From Eutypa lata (taxonomy: Eukaryota; Ascomycota; Sordariomycetes; Xylariales; Diatrypaceae): 64,000 bases of DNA. Positions 33,567-47,900 of the stretch are shown here, in pieces. The notes beneath the pieces are model-generated. The model made no database searches and had not been told where the DNA came from. It saw only the letters and a program-made list of their open reading frames with translations. The stretch spans positions 6,262,001-6,326,000 of the forward strand of contig JAKULF010000004.1 in assembly GCA_022661535.1 (NCBI GenBank), in the 5' to 3' direction. How positions within the stretch are numbered: the stretch's first letter is position 1; every line of letters starts with the position of its first letter. The position numbers and the translations under genes are program-made.

Positions 33567-34221
33567 TATATACTTCGTATTGTTAACAATTTGCTAGCAA
33601 AATGAAGTATTTTTTTTTTAAATAATAAGCTCTTTATGATAATAACCGGCCTAGTTAGCTGGACTTGGTCGAATCGTTAATTCGTTCGCATTTAACCGCT
33701 TTCGGTAATTCTCTCGTTAATGCTTTATTTTCTTTAAGAATCTTTTATATTAAGTAATTAAAAGTGCATTAAAGTAATACTTATACCTTTAATATACGAA
33801 TTATTTATTATATTACTTATATATTTATTATTTTTATTATTTAATTATTATTTTTATTATTTATTTTTATATATCGTAACGTTATTATTATTAATTATAT
33901 AATATAAAATATATATAATATTATTATAATTATTATATATTTTAAAAAAAATTTATTATTTAAACTTTTAAAATTTAATTTAAAAATAACGTTAATTAAA
34001 TATAATAATAATAATATTATAATATATATATAAATTAATAACGATAAAAAAAATTAATATAATAAAAGTATTATTTTTATATTTTAATATATATATATAA
34101 ATATATTTAATATTAAAAATTATTAATAAATTTATTATAAAAAGTTAAATATAAATTAATTAATAATTTAATTAAATTTAATTAATTAAATTAATAATAA
34201 TAAACATTATTAATTTAAATT

Positions 34222-34365
34222 TATCGAAAATAATTTCTTTTATAAATAATAAATTAACGTTAAAGCTTTAAAATTAAACGTTATAATTTTTTTTCTCGTT
34301 AATTATTTTTTAAACGTTTTTTTAAATAAAATAACTTTTTATATAATTATAAATTTCGTTTAATA
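34222..34365. repeat. Left LTR of the nested 10-kb element
   Basis: 144 bp, direct repeat of 44111-44256. Confidence 0.72.
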
Positions 34366-37300
34366 TTTAATAATATTTTTTTAATTATTTATAATATTAA
34401 ATTATAATTATTTATTATATTATTTTTATTATTAAATAATATTTTTTTTAAAAAAAAAACGTTTAAATTTCGTTTAATATTTAATTTAAAATTTCTTTTT
34501 CGATTATAATTTATTTATTTATTTATTTAAAAGACTTTTTATAAATTTATTTATAAAATTTATAATTTTATAATTTTTTTTTATTATTATAATTTTTTAT
34601 ATATAATATATATATTTTTATTTTATTTATTAAAACGATTCGTTTTATATAATTTTTTTATTATTATTATAATTCGTTATTTTATTTAAAAATATTAAAA
34701 TATTTTATTATTAAAAAGTTTTTTTATTTATATATTTTTTATAACGAATTTCGCTTTTTAATAAATTTATATAATAATATTGAATTTTATTATAAATTAT
34801 TTAAATTTTATTTAAATAAATATTTTATTTTTTAAAGTTATTTTTAAAATTTATAAATTTATTTTATTATATAATCGCTTAATTTTATAATCGTTTAATC
34901 GTTAAATACGACGAATATAAAATGCTTACTTTACGATTTATTTTTAAAATTAAATAATCGATTATTAAAAATTTAAATAAGTTTATTTTATAATATATAA
35001 ATTTATAAAAATTAAATTTTAAATTAATTAATTTTTTTTTAATAAAGAAAATTTATAAAGTAATTTTATTTTTAATTTAATAATTTATTTAAAATATTAA
35101 TTACTTTACGTAAAAAAGTAATTAATTTATATAAAAAACTTTCTTTTTTATAAAAGATTTTATTTAAGTTTATTTAATATTAATCGTAAAAAAACATAAT
35201 AATAAACGTTATTAAATAATTTTATTTTTAAAAAATTAAATTATTAATTTTTTTAAAACGTAAAGTTTTTTTTTTTTTTTTTCTTTTTAATAAATTTATA
35301 AAAATTAAATTTATTAAAAAACATTTTTTTATTTTTTATTTTATAATTCGTCGAAAACTTATAATTTAAAAACGTATTTTTTTTTAATATTTTTAAATCG
35401 ATTATATTATAATAATTAAGTTTATTTTAATTAAAAAAAAAACTTTAATTTATAATTTATTTAAAGCTTTTTTATAATTAACGTATATAATTTTCTTTTT
35501 ATATAATTTTTTATTAAAACGAAATTTAACTTTTTAAATAAATAATTTTTTTTTATTATAACGTTAATTATTTTTTAAAATAATTAAAAGTAATTTAAAT
35601 TTAATAAAAAGCTTTATTATAAACATTTTTAATAATAACGTTATTAAAAAATTTATTATTTTCGTTATAATAACTTTTAAGTTTTTTAATAAAAATTAAA
35701 ATTAAAAGTTTATTATTTATAAATAAAAGATTTAATAAATTAATTATTTAAATTTTAATTTAAACTTATTTTTTAATAATAACGATTATATTTAAATCGA
35801 ATTTAATATTTATTAAAGAAATGTTTTTCTTTTCGTAAATTTTATACGTAAATATATATTAAATTTTGCTTAATTTAAAGTTTTCGTTAAAGATTTTTCG
35901 TAATTTTTTCGTAATAACGTTTAAAGTTAATAAGTAATAAAGTTAAATATAAATATTAAAATATTTATATTAAATAATTTCGAGAAATTTTTCGAAAAAA
36001 ATATTAAACGATTTAAAGTTATAAAGTTTAAAGCTTTTAAATTTTTAAAAAACGATAAATTTAAATTAAATTATATTTATATAAATATATTTATTAAAGA
36101 TTAAATTATTAAATATATTCGTTATTATTAAGTTATTAATCTTTTTTTTATATCGTAATAAATGTTTTATTTATATAATTTTCTTTATATTTAATTTTAA
36201 GTTTTTATATTTCGATTTAATAAAAATATACGTTTTAACGATTATTTTATTTATTTCGAAAAAAAAGTTTAAATTTATCGAAATATAATTTTAATTAAAT
36301 TAAAAGTTATTTTTTTTTAATTTAATTTTAAAAAGCTTAAATATACTTTTATTAATTAACGTTTATTAAATAAATATATCGATATTATTAATCGTTTAAT
36401 GTTATTTATTTTAATTATATATATATAAAAATTAATTAAAAAATATAAATTTTATAATTAAAATTATAACGAAAATAATTTATTTTAAATTAATCGTTAA
36501 AGTTAAAAAAATCGTTTTAAATATTAGTTTTTTTAAAGAAATTAAAATTTAAACGTTAAATAATAATTTCGTTAATATTTTTTTTATATAAAGATTAATA
36601 TTACGATTAATTTAATAATAAAAAAAACTTTTACGAAAACTTTTAAATTAATTATTACGAAAATTTTCGAAGTAAATATAATAATTTATATTACGAACGT
36701 TTTAATAAATATCGTTTTAATTAAAGTTTTTAACGTTTTAATTAATAAATTCGTATTAATTATAAAAATTAATTCGTTTATTTTTAAAACGAATAATATA
36801 TATTTATTAATAAATAAAATAAAATTAATATTAAAAAATAATTTATCGTTAATAATTATTTTTTTTTTAAAAAAGTTATATAAAACGAAAAAAATATTTA
36901 TTATTATAAAAAGTTTATAAAAAATTAAAATAAATTTATTTATTTTATCGTATTTATTAATATTAATATTTTTCGTTTAATTTTTTTCGAAAAAAAAATA
37001 TATTAAAAATATAAATTAATATTTTTTTAAAAAAATATTTATATAAATTATATATATTAAAATTTATATTAAAGTACGTTTTTTTTTATTTTTTTTAATT
37101 ATTAAAATAAATTTATAAAAACCTTTTAACGTAAAAAAAATTAAATTTATTTCTTTTTTAATATTCGTTAAAAACGCTTTAAAAGATATTAAATAATAAC
37201 TTTTATTTTTAATAAAAGTTATTTATATTTCGTTTTTTTTTAATAAAAAATATTTAAAAAAATATATTATTTTTAAATTTTATTAAAAAAAAATAATTAA

Positions 37301-40300
37301 ATAAATAACAACGCTTTTTTTATAAATAATATAAAATAAATCTTTATTCGTTTTAAACTTATATTAAATTTAAATTTACTTAAAAAATATATATATATAA
37401 TCTTTTTTATTATATATAATAATATAATTATTATTATATATATAAATATAAAAACGTTATATATTATTACGAATAAAAATTAAATAAAATAAAAAATTTT
37501 TAATTAATAAAAAATATTTAACGATATTATTACGTTTAAAGATTTTAATAATTTAATTATTTTTTAAAAAAAAGTATATTTAAGATTATTATTTTTACGA
37601 AACGAAATAATAAAAAAGTTTAACTTATCGTTTTCGTTATAATTTAAATAAAAAATTATTTAAAATTTAATTTCTTTTTCGAAAATAATTAATTAAATAA
37701 AAATAAAATAATAATCGATTTTTTTAAAAGATAAATTAAACTTTTATTTTACGAATAAATTATAATATTTATAAAAATCGTTTATAAAAAAGATTTAATT
37801 AAAAAAAAAGTAATCGTTAAATATAATATCGTTATTTTTTTTTATTTTATAATTATTATATTAATAAAATATATTAACTTTTAAAAATTTAATAAATTTA
37901 ATTAAAAACGAATATATTTCTTTTTAACTTTACGAAATAATATATTAAATATTATTATAAAAGTTAATATTTTAAAGTTAATACTTTATATAAATTATAT
38001 TAATTTATTCGTTATAATTTTTAAAAATATTAAATTTAAAATAATTTAAAATATAAACGAAAATGGTTTTTTTATTATAAATTAAACGAAAGTTATTATA
38101 ATATAAGTTTTTTAAAAATGTAAAAAAAACGTATTTTAAGCTTTTATAATTTATAATATAAATGTTATTAAAAAATTAATATATGTTTTAATTATAAAAG
38201 TTATTACGATAAAAAATATTTAATTAATTATACATTTAAATATTAAAGATTAAAAATTCTTTTTTTTTATTAAAAAATAATATAAAAATAACATTTTAAT
38301 TAACTTTATAAAGCCTTTAAATAAGCTTAAAATATACATTAAAAACGAAGTTAATATTATAATTATAAATTTAAACTTTATAATTAAATTAAAAGAAATC
38401 TTTAAAAAATACAACGTATAACGAAATAAAAAAATTATATTTATATTAAAAAAATAAAAAATAAAAGTTAACTTTATTAAAAGTTAATAACGTTAAAAAA
38501 TCCGTATTAAACATTATTAATTTAATATAAAGAATTAAGTTTTTTTTAATAAAACCTTTAATAATATATATATATTAAAACGATTAAATTAAATAAAAAA
38601 ACTTTTTTTTTAAATATTTAATTTTTATTATTTAATAAATAATAAAAGAAAAACGTAAAAATTATATCGTTATTAACTTATAAGCTTTTAATAATTTAAT
38701 TATATTAAATATTTATTTTATATTATTATAAAACGATATTTTTTTTTATATATACGAAAAGAAATTTATAATAATATTTAATATAATAATATTCTTTTAT
38801 TAATTTCTTTTATAAAGTTTATATAAAAATAAAATAATTATTATATTTTTAAAAAGTTTAAAAGTATTTAACGTTTATTTTATAAGTTTTAAAAATAATT
38901 TAATATTTATTTAATAATTTATAAATTAAATTTTATTTTTATATAAAAATTTTTATCGTATATATATTAATAACGTTATAATTTTTAACGATATTAAAAA
39001 AAAGCATTTTTTTAACGTTAATATAATTTTTAAATACTTTACGAATATAAGCTTTTCTTTATTAATAAAGAAATTATTTTACGAATATATATTAATAAAA
39101 TTATTAAATTTTAAAGTTAACGATTTTAATATTATTATTATATAAAATAAAATATAAGTTATATAAAAACTTAAATTTCTTTATATTTTAATTAATTTTA
39201 AAACGTATTTTAAAATAATAATTTAATTTCGAAAGTATATTTTTTAATTTTAATAAAAAGTAAAATTTTTATAAAAAAAAACGAAAATATTAATAATAAA
39301 AAAAATCGATAATGATTTTTTTAAAATAAATATTATATTAAAAAAAAAATAAACATTTATTCGAAAATTAAATTTTATTTTTAAAAAATTAAAAAGTTTT
39401 CGATTATTATAAAATGTATTTTTTAATAAAGATTACTTTATTTATTAAAATTTACGTTAATAAACTTTTTTTAAAATTAATGCTTTTTAACGATAAAGCT
39501 TTATTATTATAATTTTTTATTTTTTTATTTTTTAAAAAAAAAATTAATTTTTTTAAATAACGTTAAAGTTATTATATATTTTAATAAAGTTTTTATTTTT
39601 ATAAAAAAAAGTACGAAGTTATAAAACTTAAAATAATATATTTAATTTAAATTTATAAATAATTTCGTTTTTATTTTTATTTTTATATTTAAAATATAAT
39701 GGTTTTTATTAATTATAAAGTTATAAAAAAAGTTATTAATTAAAAGAATTTATATTTCGTTAATATAATTAAAAGTAATTTTTAATTAATAATAACTTTA
39801 ATATATTTTAAATAATATAAATTTAACGTTAAATATATTTTTAATAAAGTTAATTTAATTTTAAATATATTATTAAAACTTTTTACGTTAAATATAAAAA
39901 AAGATATAATAAATAAAGAAAATAATATTAAAAGTAAATTCGACGATATAATGAAAAGTTTTAATTACGTTATATCGAAATTTTTTTTCGATTTTAAATA
40001 TAAATAAAAAATTATTAACGAATATAAAATTAATCGTTAAATAATACGTATTATAAATAAATTATTTTTTAAATATAATAATTATTAATAAAAGATTTTT
40101 TAATAAATCGAAAAAGTTAAAAGTAAAAAAAAAGAAAATCTTTAAACTTAATTTAAAGAATATAATAAATGTAAAGCTTTTTAAATTAAAGAATTTTATT
40201 TTTATATTAAAGAAAATTTTTTATATAATATTTTTTAATTAAAAGATTATTTTGTTATTTTAAATTTATATTATAAAGAAATTTTTAATATAATTTATAA

Positions 40301-43300
40301 TATTAAATATTATTTTAACTTTAAAAAAATATTATATAATTTAAATAATATCGTAATATTTAATTTAATAAAAAAAGTTAAAAATTACGTAAAGTATTAT
40401 TTTAATTATTAATAAAATCGAATTAATAAATAAAAAAAATTTAACTTTTTATATTTTATATAAGTAAAATCGTTTTTTTATTATATAATAACGTTGGATT
40501 TTATAATTAATTTATTATAAGTTTTTAATAAAAACATTTTTTAATTTATATTTAATTATAATATTTTTAATATTTTATTAATTATTATATATAAATTTAT
40601 TAAAAAAGTTATTTTAATTTTAAAATATATTATATATATAATTAAAAAATAAATAATAATTATTTAATATATTTTAATATTATTTAATTAAAAAGTATTA
40701 AAACGTATAATTTTAAATAAAAATTTAAAATTTATATTTAAGTTTTAAAAAATGTTATTTTTTTTATAAAGAATTAAATTAAATATAATTATAACTTATT
40801 ATTTTTAAAAAAACAATTAAAGTAAAAAGATTTATTAAAAAATTAAAATCGTTATTTAATATTATATAATAACGTTAAACGAATTTTAAATTTATATAAA
40901 TTTTTTTTTTTAATATAATATAAATAATGCGAAATTATTAATTACGAGAAAAATATTAAATGAAATAATTTTAAGTTTTAAATTATTTTTTGTTTTTTTA
41001 ATTTTAAAAGTTTTTTATAATTTTTTAATTTATAAAATTTTTCGTAAATTATATTAAAAAAAAATAAAATAAATAATAAATTTCGTTATTATAAATTTAA
41101 AAATATAATATAACGTAAAATATATATTATTAAAATTTAATATTAAAAATAAAGTTTATTTTCGTTTATATAAAAGATATAACTTATTTAAAAAATCGTT
41201 ACGAAAGTAATTTTAATAAAGATTAAGTTTATTAATCGTTATATAAAAAATAAAAAACTTTTTTTACGAATTTAATTTTTTTTAATATTAAAAAGTTTAT
41301 TAAACGATTTTAATTATATATTTATATAAAGTATTTAAAAAAGCGATTTTTATAATAAAAAACGTTTTTAATTAAATAAAATATTCGTTAAAAGTAATAA
41401 TAACAAATAATAATTTTACGAAATTAAAAAGCTTTTCGAAAAATAAATTAATAATTAAAAAAATCGATTTACGATTAAATATTTAATTAAATGAAAAAAT
41501 TATAATTTATAATATAATAAATAATATTCGAAAATAATTTTAATATAAAACGTAACGGAATTAATTAACGATTATAATAAAAAGAATAAGTTTATTTAAA
41601 TTAAGCTTTTTATAAAAAGTTATTAAAAAATTTAATTTTTTTTTAAAATAAAATAAAAGATATTTTAAATAATTTTAAATTTATTAAAGTAATTTTATAT
41701 ATTAATATTTAAGTTTATATTTTAAATATTAATAATAAATAATAAAGCAAAAGTTATTTTTTATATATTAAAGTATTTTTTTATACGTTTTATTTATTTT
41801 ATAATTTTATTTTTTTTTATAAAATCTTTACTTTTAAGTTTTTTTTTTTATTTAACGTACGTAATTTAAATATTTTAATATTAAAATTTTTTTTTTATTT
41901 AATTTTTTTTTTTTATATCGTTAATTATTTTTTAATTTAAAAATTTACGTTTTTATATTTATTTTTTTAATTAAAATATAAAAATCGATATTTATTTTTT
42001 AATAACTTTTGTTTATATAATATATATTATATATAACTTTTAATTATATCGTTTTAAAAAAAAAAAAAATTTTTATTTTTTTTTTTAATATTTAAGATTT
42101 TTATTTTATTAATTTATAATCTTTTTTTATATTTTTTTAATTATTTTTTTTTAAATTTTTTTTATTATTATTAAAATAATTAAAATTTTAATTAAAGATT
42201 TCGATTACGAAGATAATGATATCGTTTTTAAATAAGTTTAAAAGACTTTTTAATTAATATTTTTAATAAAAAACTTTATTTAATTAATTTTTAAAAATTA
42301 TTTTATAAAAAATAATTTTTTAAAGTTTAAAAAGTTAAGTTTTTAAAATTAAAGTATTATAAACGAAGTTATAAACGAATAATAATAAATAATTGTTTTT
42401 TTTAATTATTATTTTTTAAATATAAAATACGATTTTATTATTATTTTAAAAAATATTACGTATATTTTATTTAAAATATAAAATTTTAATTTTCGTTTAT
42501 AAATAATTATAATTTTTATATTAAAAAATATAATTAAAAATAAAAATTTAAATAATTAATAAAACGATTTTAATTTATTAATAATTAAAATTTCTTTATT
42601 TAAAAATTTAAAAACTTTTTAGATTTATAAAAACTTAACGTATAATTTTAAAAATTAATTTATTAAATTTATAAAGGTTTTAAATAACGTTAATTTAAAT
42701 TAAATAAAGGTTTTAATAAACGTTTATATTATTTTTATATATTAAAAGAATTATTACGATAATAAAAGTATTTTTTATAAATTAATTTTTTTAATTTAAA
42801 AGAAAGAACTTAATAATTAAAAAAAACGCATTTTTATTAAAGTTATAATTAAAATTAAAAAAGAACTTAAAAATATTAAATTAATAATTTTTATTTTTAA
42901 TTATATTTTATTTTAATAATATTAAAAATTTTATTTTAATTATTAAATATTATTAAATAAAAATAAATATTTTTTTATAAAATTTAAATTATTTTTTTAA
43001 TTATTAAATAACGAATAAAAAGAATTTAAAAAATATAAAACTTAATTTTAAAATTATAAATTTTTTAAAAAACATTAAAAATAATTAAAATATTTTTATT
43101 AAAACTTTTTAATATTAAAACGATTAACGTAAAATAATTTTTAACTTATTTATTAACGTTATAAATTTAATAATATTAACGAATTTTTAATTATAAAAAG
43201 TTATTTAAGTTATTATAATAAATTTCGTTAAAAATTATGTTTTTAAAAATATATTAAAAAGAAATTATATTTATAAAAAAAATATTAAAAATTATTTACG

Positions 43301-44110
43301 AAAAGATTAATTAAATGTTTTTTTATAAGATTTTAAAAGCGATACGAAAATCGTTTACGGTTATTTTTATAAATCGATTAAAGATATTATTAAAAAGGTT
43401 TTTTTATTAAAAAAAAACGTTAATGGTTTTATAATTAAAAAAAAGTATAAAATTAAAAATTAAAAAAAAATTAAAAAGTTTTATTAAATAAATTTAAAAA
43501 TAAAAAAATTAAAAAACGATTATATTAATTTTAATCTTTTTATAAAAAATTAAATAAAATTTTTTAAAATAATGTTTTTATTAAAAAAACTTAAATAAAT
43601 TATTAAAAAAAAGATATTTTTTATCGATTACGATTACGATAACGAATCGATTTTAAAATAATAAATAATTTTTTTAATTTTATTAAAAATTTAAATAAAA
43701 TTTAAAAAACGAATATATTTTATTAAAAATAAACTTTTATTTATTTTCGTTAAATTAAATTTAAAAGAATTATATTTTTAAAAAAACGAAAAAAAAAAAT
43801 TAACTTATAAAATAATGCTTTTTATATTTAAAAACTTAATTTATAACTTTTTTACTTTTAAATAAAAAATTAAAACTTTATTTAAAAAAATATCGAAAAA
43901 GATTTATAAAAAAATAACGTAATTTAATAAAAGTAATAAAAATATTAAAAAAATAAAATTTAACGTTAAGTTTAAAAATAAAATAAATAAAATTTAATTT
44001 ACGATTATATAAAATTTAATTTAATTTAATAACGAAAGAATTTATTTTACGATAAATATTAAATTTTATTATAAAAACGAAACGTTTTTATTTTTTTCGT
44101 AAAAAGTATA

Positions 44111-44256
44111 TATTAAAAATAATTTCCTTTATAAATAATAAATCGACGTTAAAGCTTTAAAATTAAACGTTATATTTTTTTCTTTTATTAATCATTTTTC
44201 GAACGTTTTTTTTTAAATAAAATAACTTTTTATATAATTATAAATTTCGTTTAATA
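44111..44256. repeat. Right LTR of the nested 10-kb element
   Basis: 146 bp, direct repeat of 34222-34365; slightly less mutated (for example TTCCTTT for TTCTTTT, ATCGACG for ATTAACG). Confidence 0.72.
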
Positions 44257-44564
44257 AAATTATAATTATAATTTAAAATTTTAAATAAATTTTTAAAAAT
44301 TATTATTATTATTATTATTTAATAAATATAATAATAATTTTTAAAATAATTTTAAAAAAATATTAAAAGTAATAATTATTATTAATTTTATATTATTTTA
44401 AAAGTTTTAATTTAAAAATTATTAATAACTTTTATTTATTTAATTAAAAATATAAATTATTATTAAAATATTAATTATTAAATTATATATTTCTTTAATA
44501 ATTATATTTATATAATAATACATCTTATTACATTTAAATTGTTAATAAAATTATGTATTGTAAG

Positions 44565-44644
44565 CATTAAGACATTTACATAATCAATGTAAAACTTGGC
44601 GTCCGGAGTGAAGGGACGAACGGGCTGATCTTAAGCGGAGTGAG
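44565..44644. repeat. Right terminal inverted repeat of the 11.2-kb insertion
   Basis: Inverted copy of 33487-33566, ending GCGGAGTGAG next to TA. Confidence 0.85.
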
Positions 44645-44904
44645 TAAGAGATGGCAATGAACCAAGATAACGAGGTAATCAATTCATCCTTGCAAATTCA
44701 TTTTTATGCCAATAGGCATGGAATCAGGCTCCGCCCTCTTGTGGTAAATATGCTGTTGGTACTTTTGCAGAGGCCCATACACGAGATAGACATGACCCCG
44801 CCTTCATCTCTTCTTGCGGCATTTAAAATTATAGAGTCCATATCACAGCATGGCTTTACGAGCTTGAACCAAATCAACTTTTGATAACATCACTACTTAG
44901 TGCA

Positions 44905-47900
44905 ATGGCTTCAACTACCAGCTACCCGCCTGCCAAGTCTTCTGAGCCTTCGGGTAGTGCACCCGAAGACCACAGTCAGCTTGATGGTTTGAGTGGGCAG
45001 AAGGACAATCAGTCAGTAGATGATGTGAAAATTGTGCGAGTAATATCCGAAGAAAAACACCATGAACAAGATGTGTCCAATATCGGGCCACCCGGGAGTG
45101 GGGAGGAATCGAAAGAAAATGACCCGCAGAGTCAGACAGTCTCGCCACCTACTACCGACATCGACTTGGGTAAAAAGATTTCCCGCGCAATAGAAGTCTT
45201 GGGTTTACAGATTGAGGCTACGCTGGCCGAGCACAGAACGGACATCCCACAAATTCTAGATATCCAGATTGAGAACCTTCGTAAACTTGGAAATGAACTA
45301 CGAGGGGAAAACAAGTTAGGGGTATTTGAAGATGAATCACTGGAAATAAATGCTAACGTTTCATCCTAGAGCTGGGCCGAATAACGACGAAAAATATAAC
45401 GGGCGTAACAAAGAAGACCGCAAGCTCCCCAATCCTTCAATCAAACAGTATTACCTCAATGTAGTGCCCTCCAATCAACAAGGTAGATTGCCTAACCAAA
45501 GGGGAACAGGGGTTTCCCCAATGGCATTCGTCGACCATGACTATGAGAAAGTTGAAGAAGTTGAACGGCTATGCGAGGTATCTAGGCTCACAATGGACGA
45601 TTGGCATAAAAGAGACGTGCATTATGGTCAACAAAGACATGCTATCAGAGCATACTACCGCAGTGTCCCGCCCGCTGATGGAAGTGTTGAACAAGACAAA
45701 CCATCAGTTTTGAATAGAGCTATGTCCCCACAGAGGGTAGTCATTGATTCTCACCTCTTGCGAGACGAGTTTGAAGAGATCTCCAAACTTCGTTTTGCTT
45801 ATCTTCCGGTGTAGTAAGTTGATTTATACACCTATTTAAGCTTGCAGCATTGGACGCTAAGTCTCATTAATACAGTATGGCGCCGCCCTTCAAGGCAAGT
45901 ATTGGTTTGAATGTCCCTTTCCCATAATCTGTCTACTTAAAACTAACACGGGATCATAAGTTCTTCTTAAAATATCACGGTCAGATTGGTGACCGTATAC
46001 TTCAGTTGAAGCAACAACTCGAAAAGAGTGGTTCCAAGCAGACAACGCGGAAGGACGCACAGCAAAAGCTGGGAGAAGATGGAGTTAGTCAAAACCAGGG
46101 GTTTCCTGCGTCAGATTCAGAGAACACTGCCGATGCTAAGAGAGGTACCCCAGATCAAGAGCAAGAAGCCACAGAACAGCTAAGAACCAAGGCCCAGTGC
46201 TCCATTGATCATCAGCAGCCGCTAGCTGGGAAAGAAAGGAAAAACAGCGAAATGACCAAAACAGAAAAACAAAGAACCACTCGGATCGAATACCTGGAAC
46301 TGTTGCACGATTTCATCAATAAGGAATTGAGATACTATCTCGAACTTCAGTCACAAGTCGAAAAGGGGTCGCTAACAACAATTGCATTTGAGGACCTGTG
46401 GTATCTATTCCAGCCAGGTGAAGTGCTATATCAGAGGAGCCAAGACCATGATCAGCTCCTAAAAACATACTCTGTCACTGGAGGCCTACAAAGAAGACGC
46501 AACCGCACAAGGGAAGAAAACGATATTATATTAATGCGTCAACTCGAAACTGAACGTGTTAACCGCCGCCGGTTCCGTTACAACTACGCAGACTCGGATG
46601 AAGATGCAGATTCCGATGACGAGAATGCTGGAAAACATTCCATTGTTGAGGCATCAGGAACATGGAGCCCTTTCACACTCGACTGCTACCAAATGGGATT
46701 TGATGGGGTCAACATCGGGCCGGTGGATAGTTATAGGCGAATCAAACACTACAATGGAGAATGCAAGATCACAGATCTACCGGTCTACCCCCTACGTTTC
46801 CACAAGCAAAAGGAGGTTATTACTGCCAAGCTCGAAGCTAGGGGACGGGCATTTATTAACTCCTACGGCCACAAGAGTTATAATGGTCTTACTATTCCTA
46901 GGACTCCACGAAGATACCAAGAAGAGCTCCAAGGTGATGTATTTATTGACCTGAAGACTTACTATCGGGTATACTCTCGCCGGAGACCGAAACTTGGTGT
47001 ACTGCGGACAACTCGACCGGATCCACGGGAGATTAATGAGCATATTGTTGGAGAGAGCAATTGGCGTATGTTGTTTGACCATGAGGTGGACGAGAAGATT
47101 ATGGAAGGGTACATGGCCTCCAGTCATCCCTTTGCAGAACCAGTTCATTTTGAGCTCGTTCAAGATTCTGTTGAGCACCTTCAGCTTTTCCCATACCGGA
47201 TACCCGCGTTTGTGTTCCGTACCCGCGCCTATGGTTCGTTGTCAAGAATTTCCCTCCTACGTAATCTAGATATCTAACAAGAATATAGCCCACATCGACA
47301 TTGAAAAAGTTGCCGATATTGACAAGAGCGGAGAGGCGCGCGACACTGGCTTTGATGACTTGATCATTCCCCAAGGCCATCGTGATCTGTTGATCGCTTT
47401 AGTCCAGAACCACGCGACAGGAGGCAATGTCGAAGTAGATATAGAGGAACTACAAAAGACATCAACACAAATAGAGATTGTGAGAGGAAAGGGTCGTGGG
47501 CTCATCATTTTACTGCATGGGCCACCCGGGTCTGGTAAGACAAGCACGGCTGAGACGATTGCAGCTTACACGCGACGCCCTCTTTACTCAATTACGTGTG
47601 GTGACCTGGGAACCACAATTCGTGAGGTCGAGCGTAACCTTCAGGAACATACCGACCGAGCACATCGATGGGGTTGCGTCTTGCTTTTAGACGAAGCCGA
47701 TGTATTTCTCACGCAGCGTGATTGGAAAGACATGGATCGAAATGCTCTGGTTTCTGGTAAGTAGTTCTCAGAAGTTCGCGCTACTCAACTAGATTGCGGC
47801 TGATTTTTCACAGTGTTCCTTCGTGAGCTTGAATACTACGCTGGCATCCTCTTCCTCACCACGAACCGGGTCGGGGTGATCGACGAGGCCTTCAAGTCCC

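Larger units (their letters stand above)
34222..44256. mobile_element. Nested ~10.0-kb LTR retroelement, RIP-degraded
   Basis: Direct repeats at 34222-34365 and 44111-44256 share blocks such as AACGTTAAAGCTTTAAAATT and ATAATTATAAATTTCGTTTA. Differences are mainly C/T and G/A, plus small indels in T-runs. The proposed ends are TATCG/TATTA and TTTAATA. Both sides carry AAATT (34217-34221 and 44257-44261), a possible 5-bp target-site duplication. No gag or pol frame survives. The size would fit a full-length autonomous element. A chance TSD is possible in this composition. Confidence 0.7.
33487..44644. mobile_element. 11.2-kb TIR-bounded AT-rich insertion (outer DNA element with nested LTR element)
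   Basis: Inverted repeats of about 80 bp: 33487-33566 and the complement of 44565-44644. Both begin CTCACTCCGCTTAAGATCAG going inward and match with few substitutions. TA dinucleotides flank both ends (33485-33486 and 44645-44646). Removing the nested LTR element (34222-44256) leaves about 1.1 kb, a plausible TA-targeting DNA element or MITE. Almost everything between about 33780 and 44540 is A/T with scattered CpG, consistent with heavy RIP, and no gene can be read. Confidence 0.8.

Noticed and set aside
34222..44256. Attempt to identify gag/pol or transposase genes in the AT block
   Set aside because: No frame longer than background and no recognisable motif; the sequence is too mutated to assign a superfamily.
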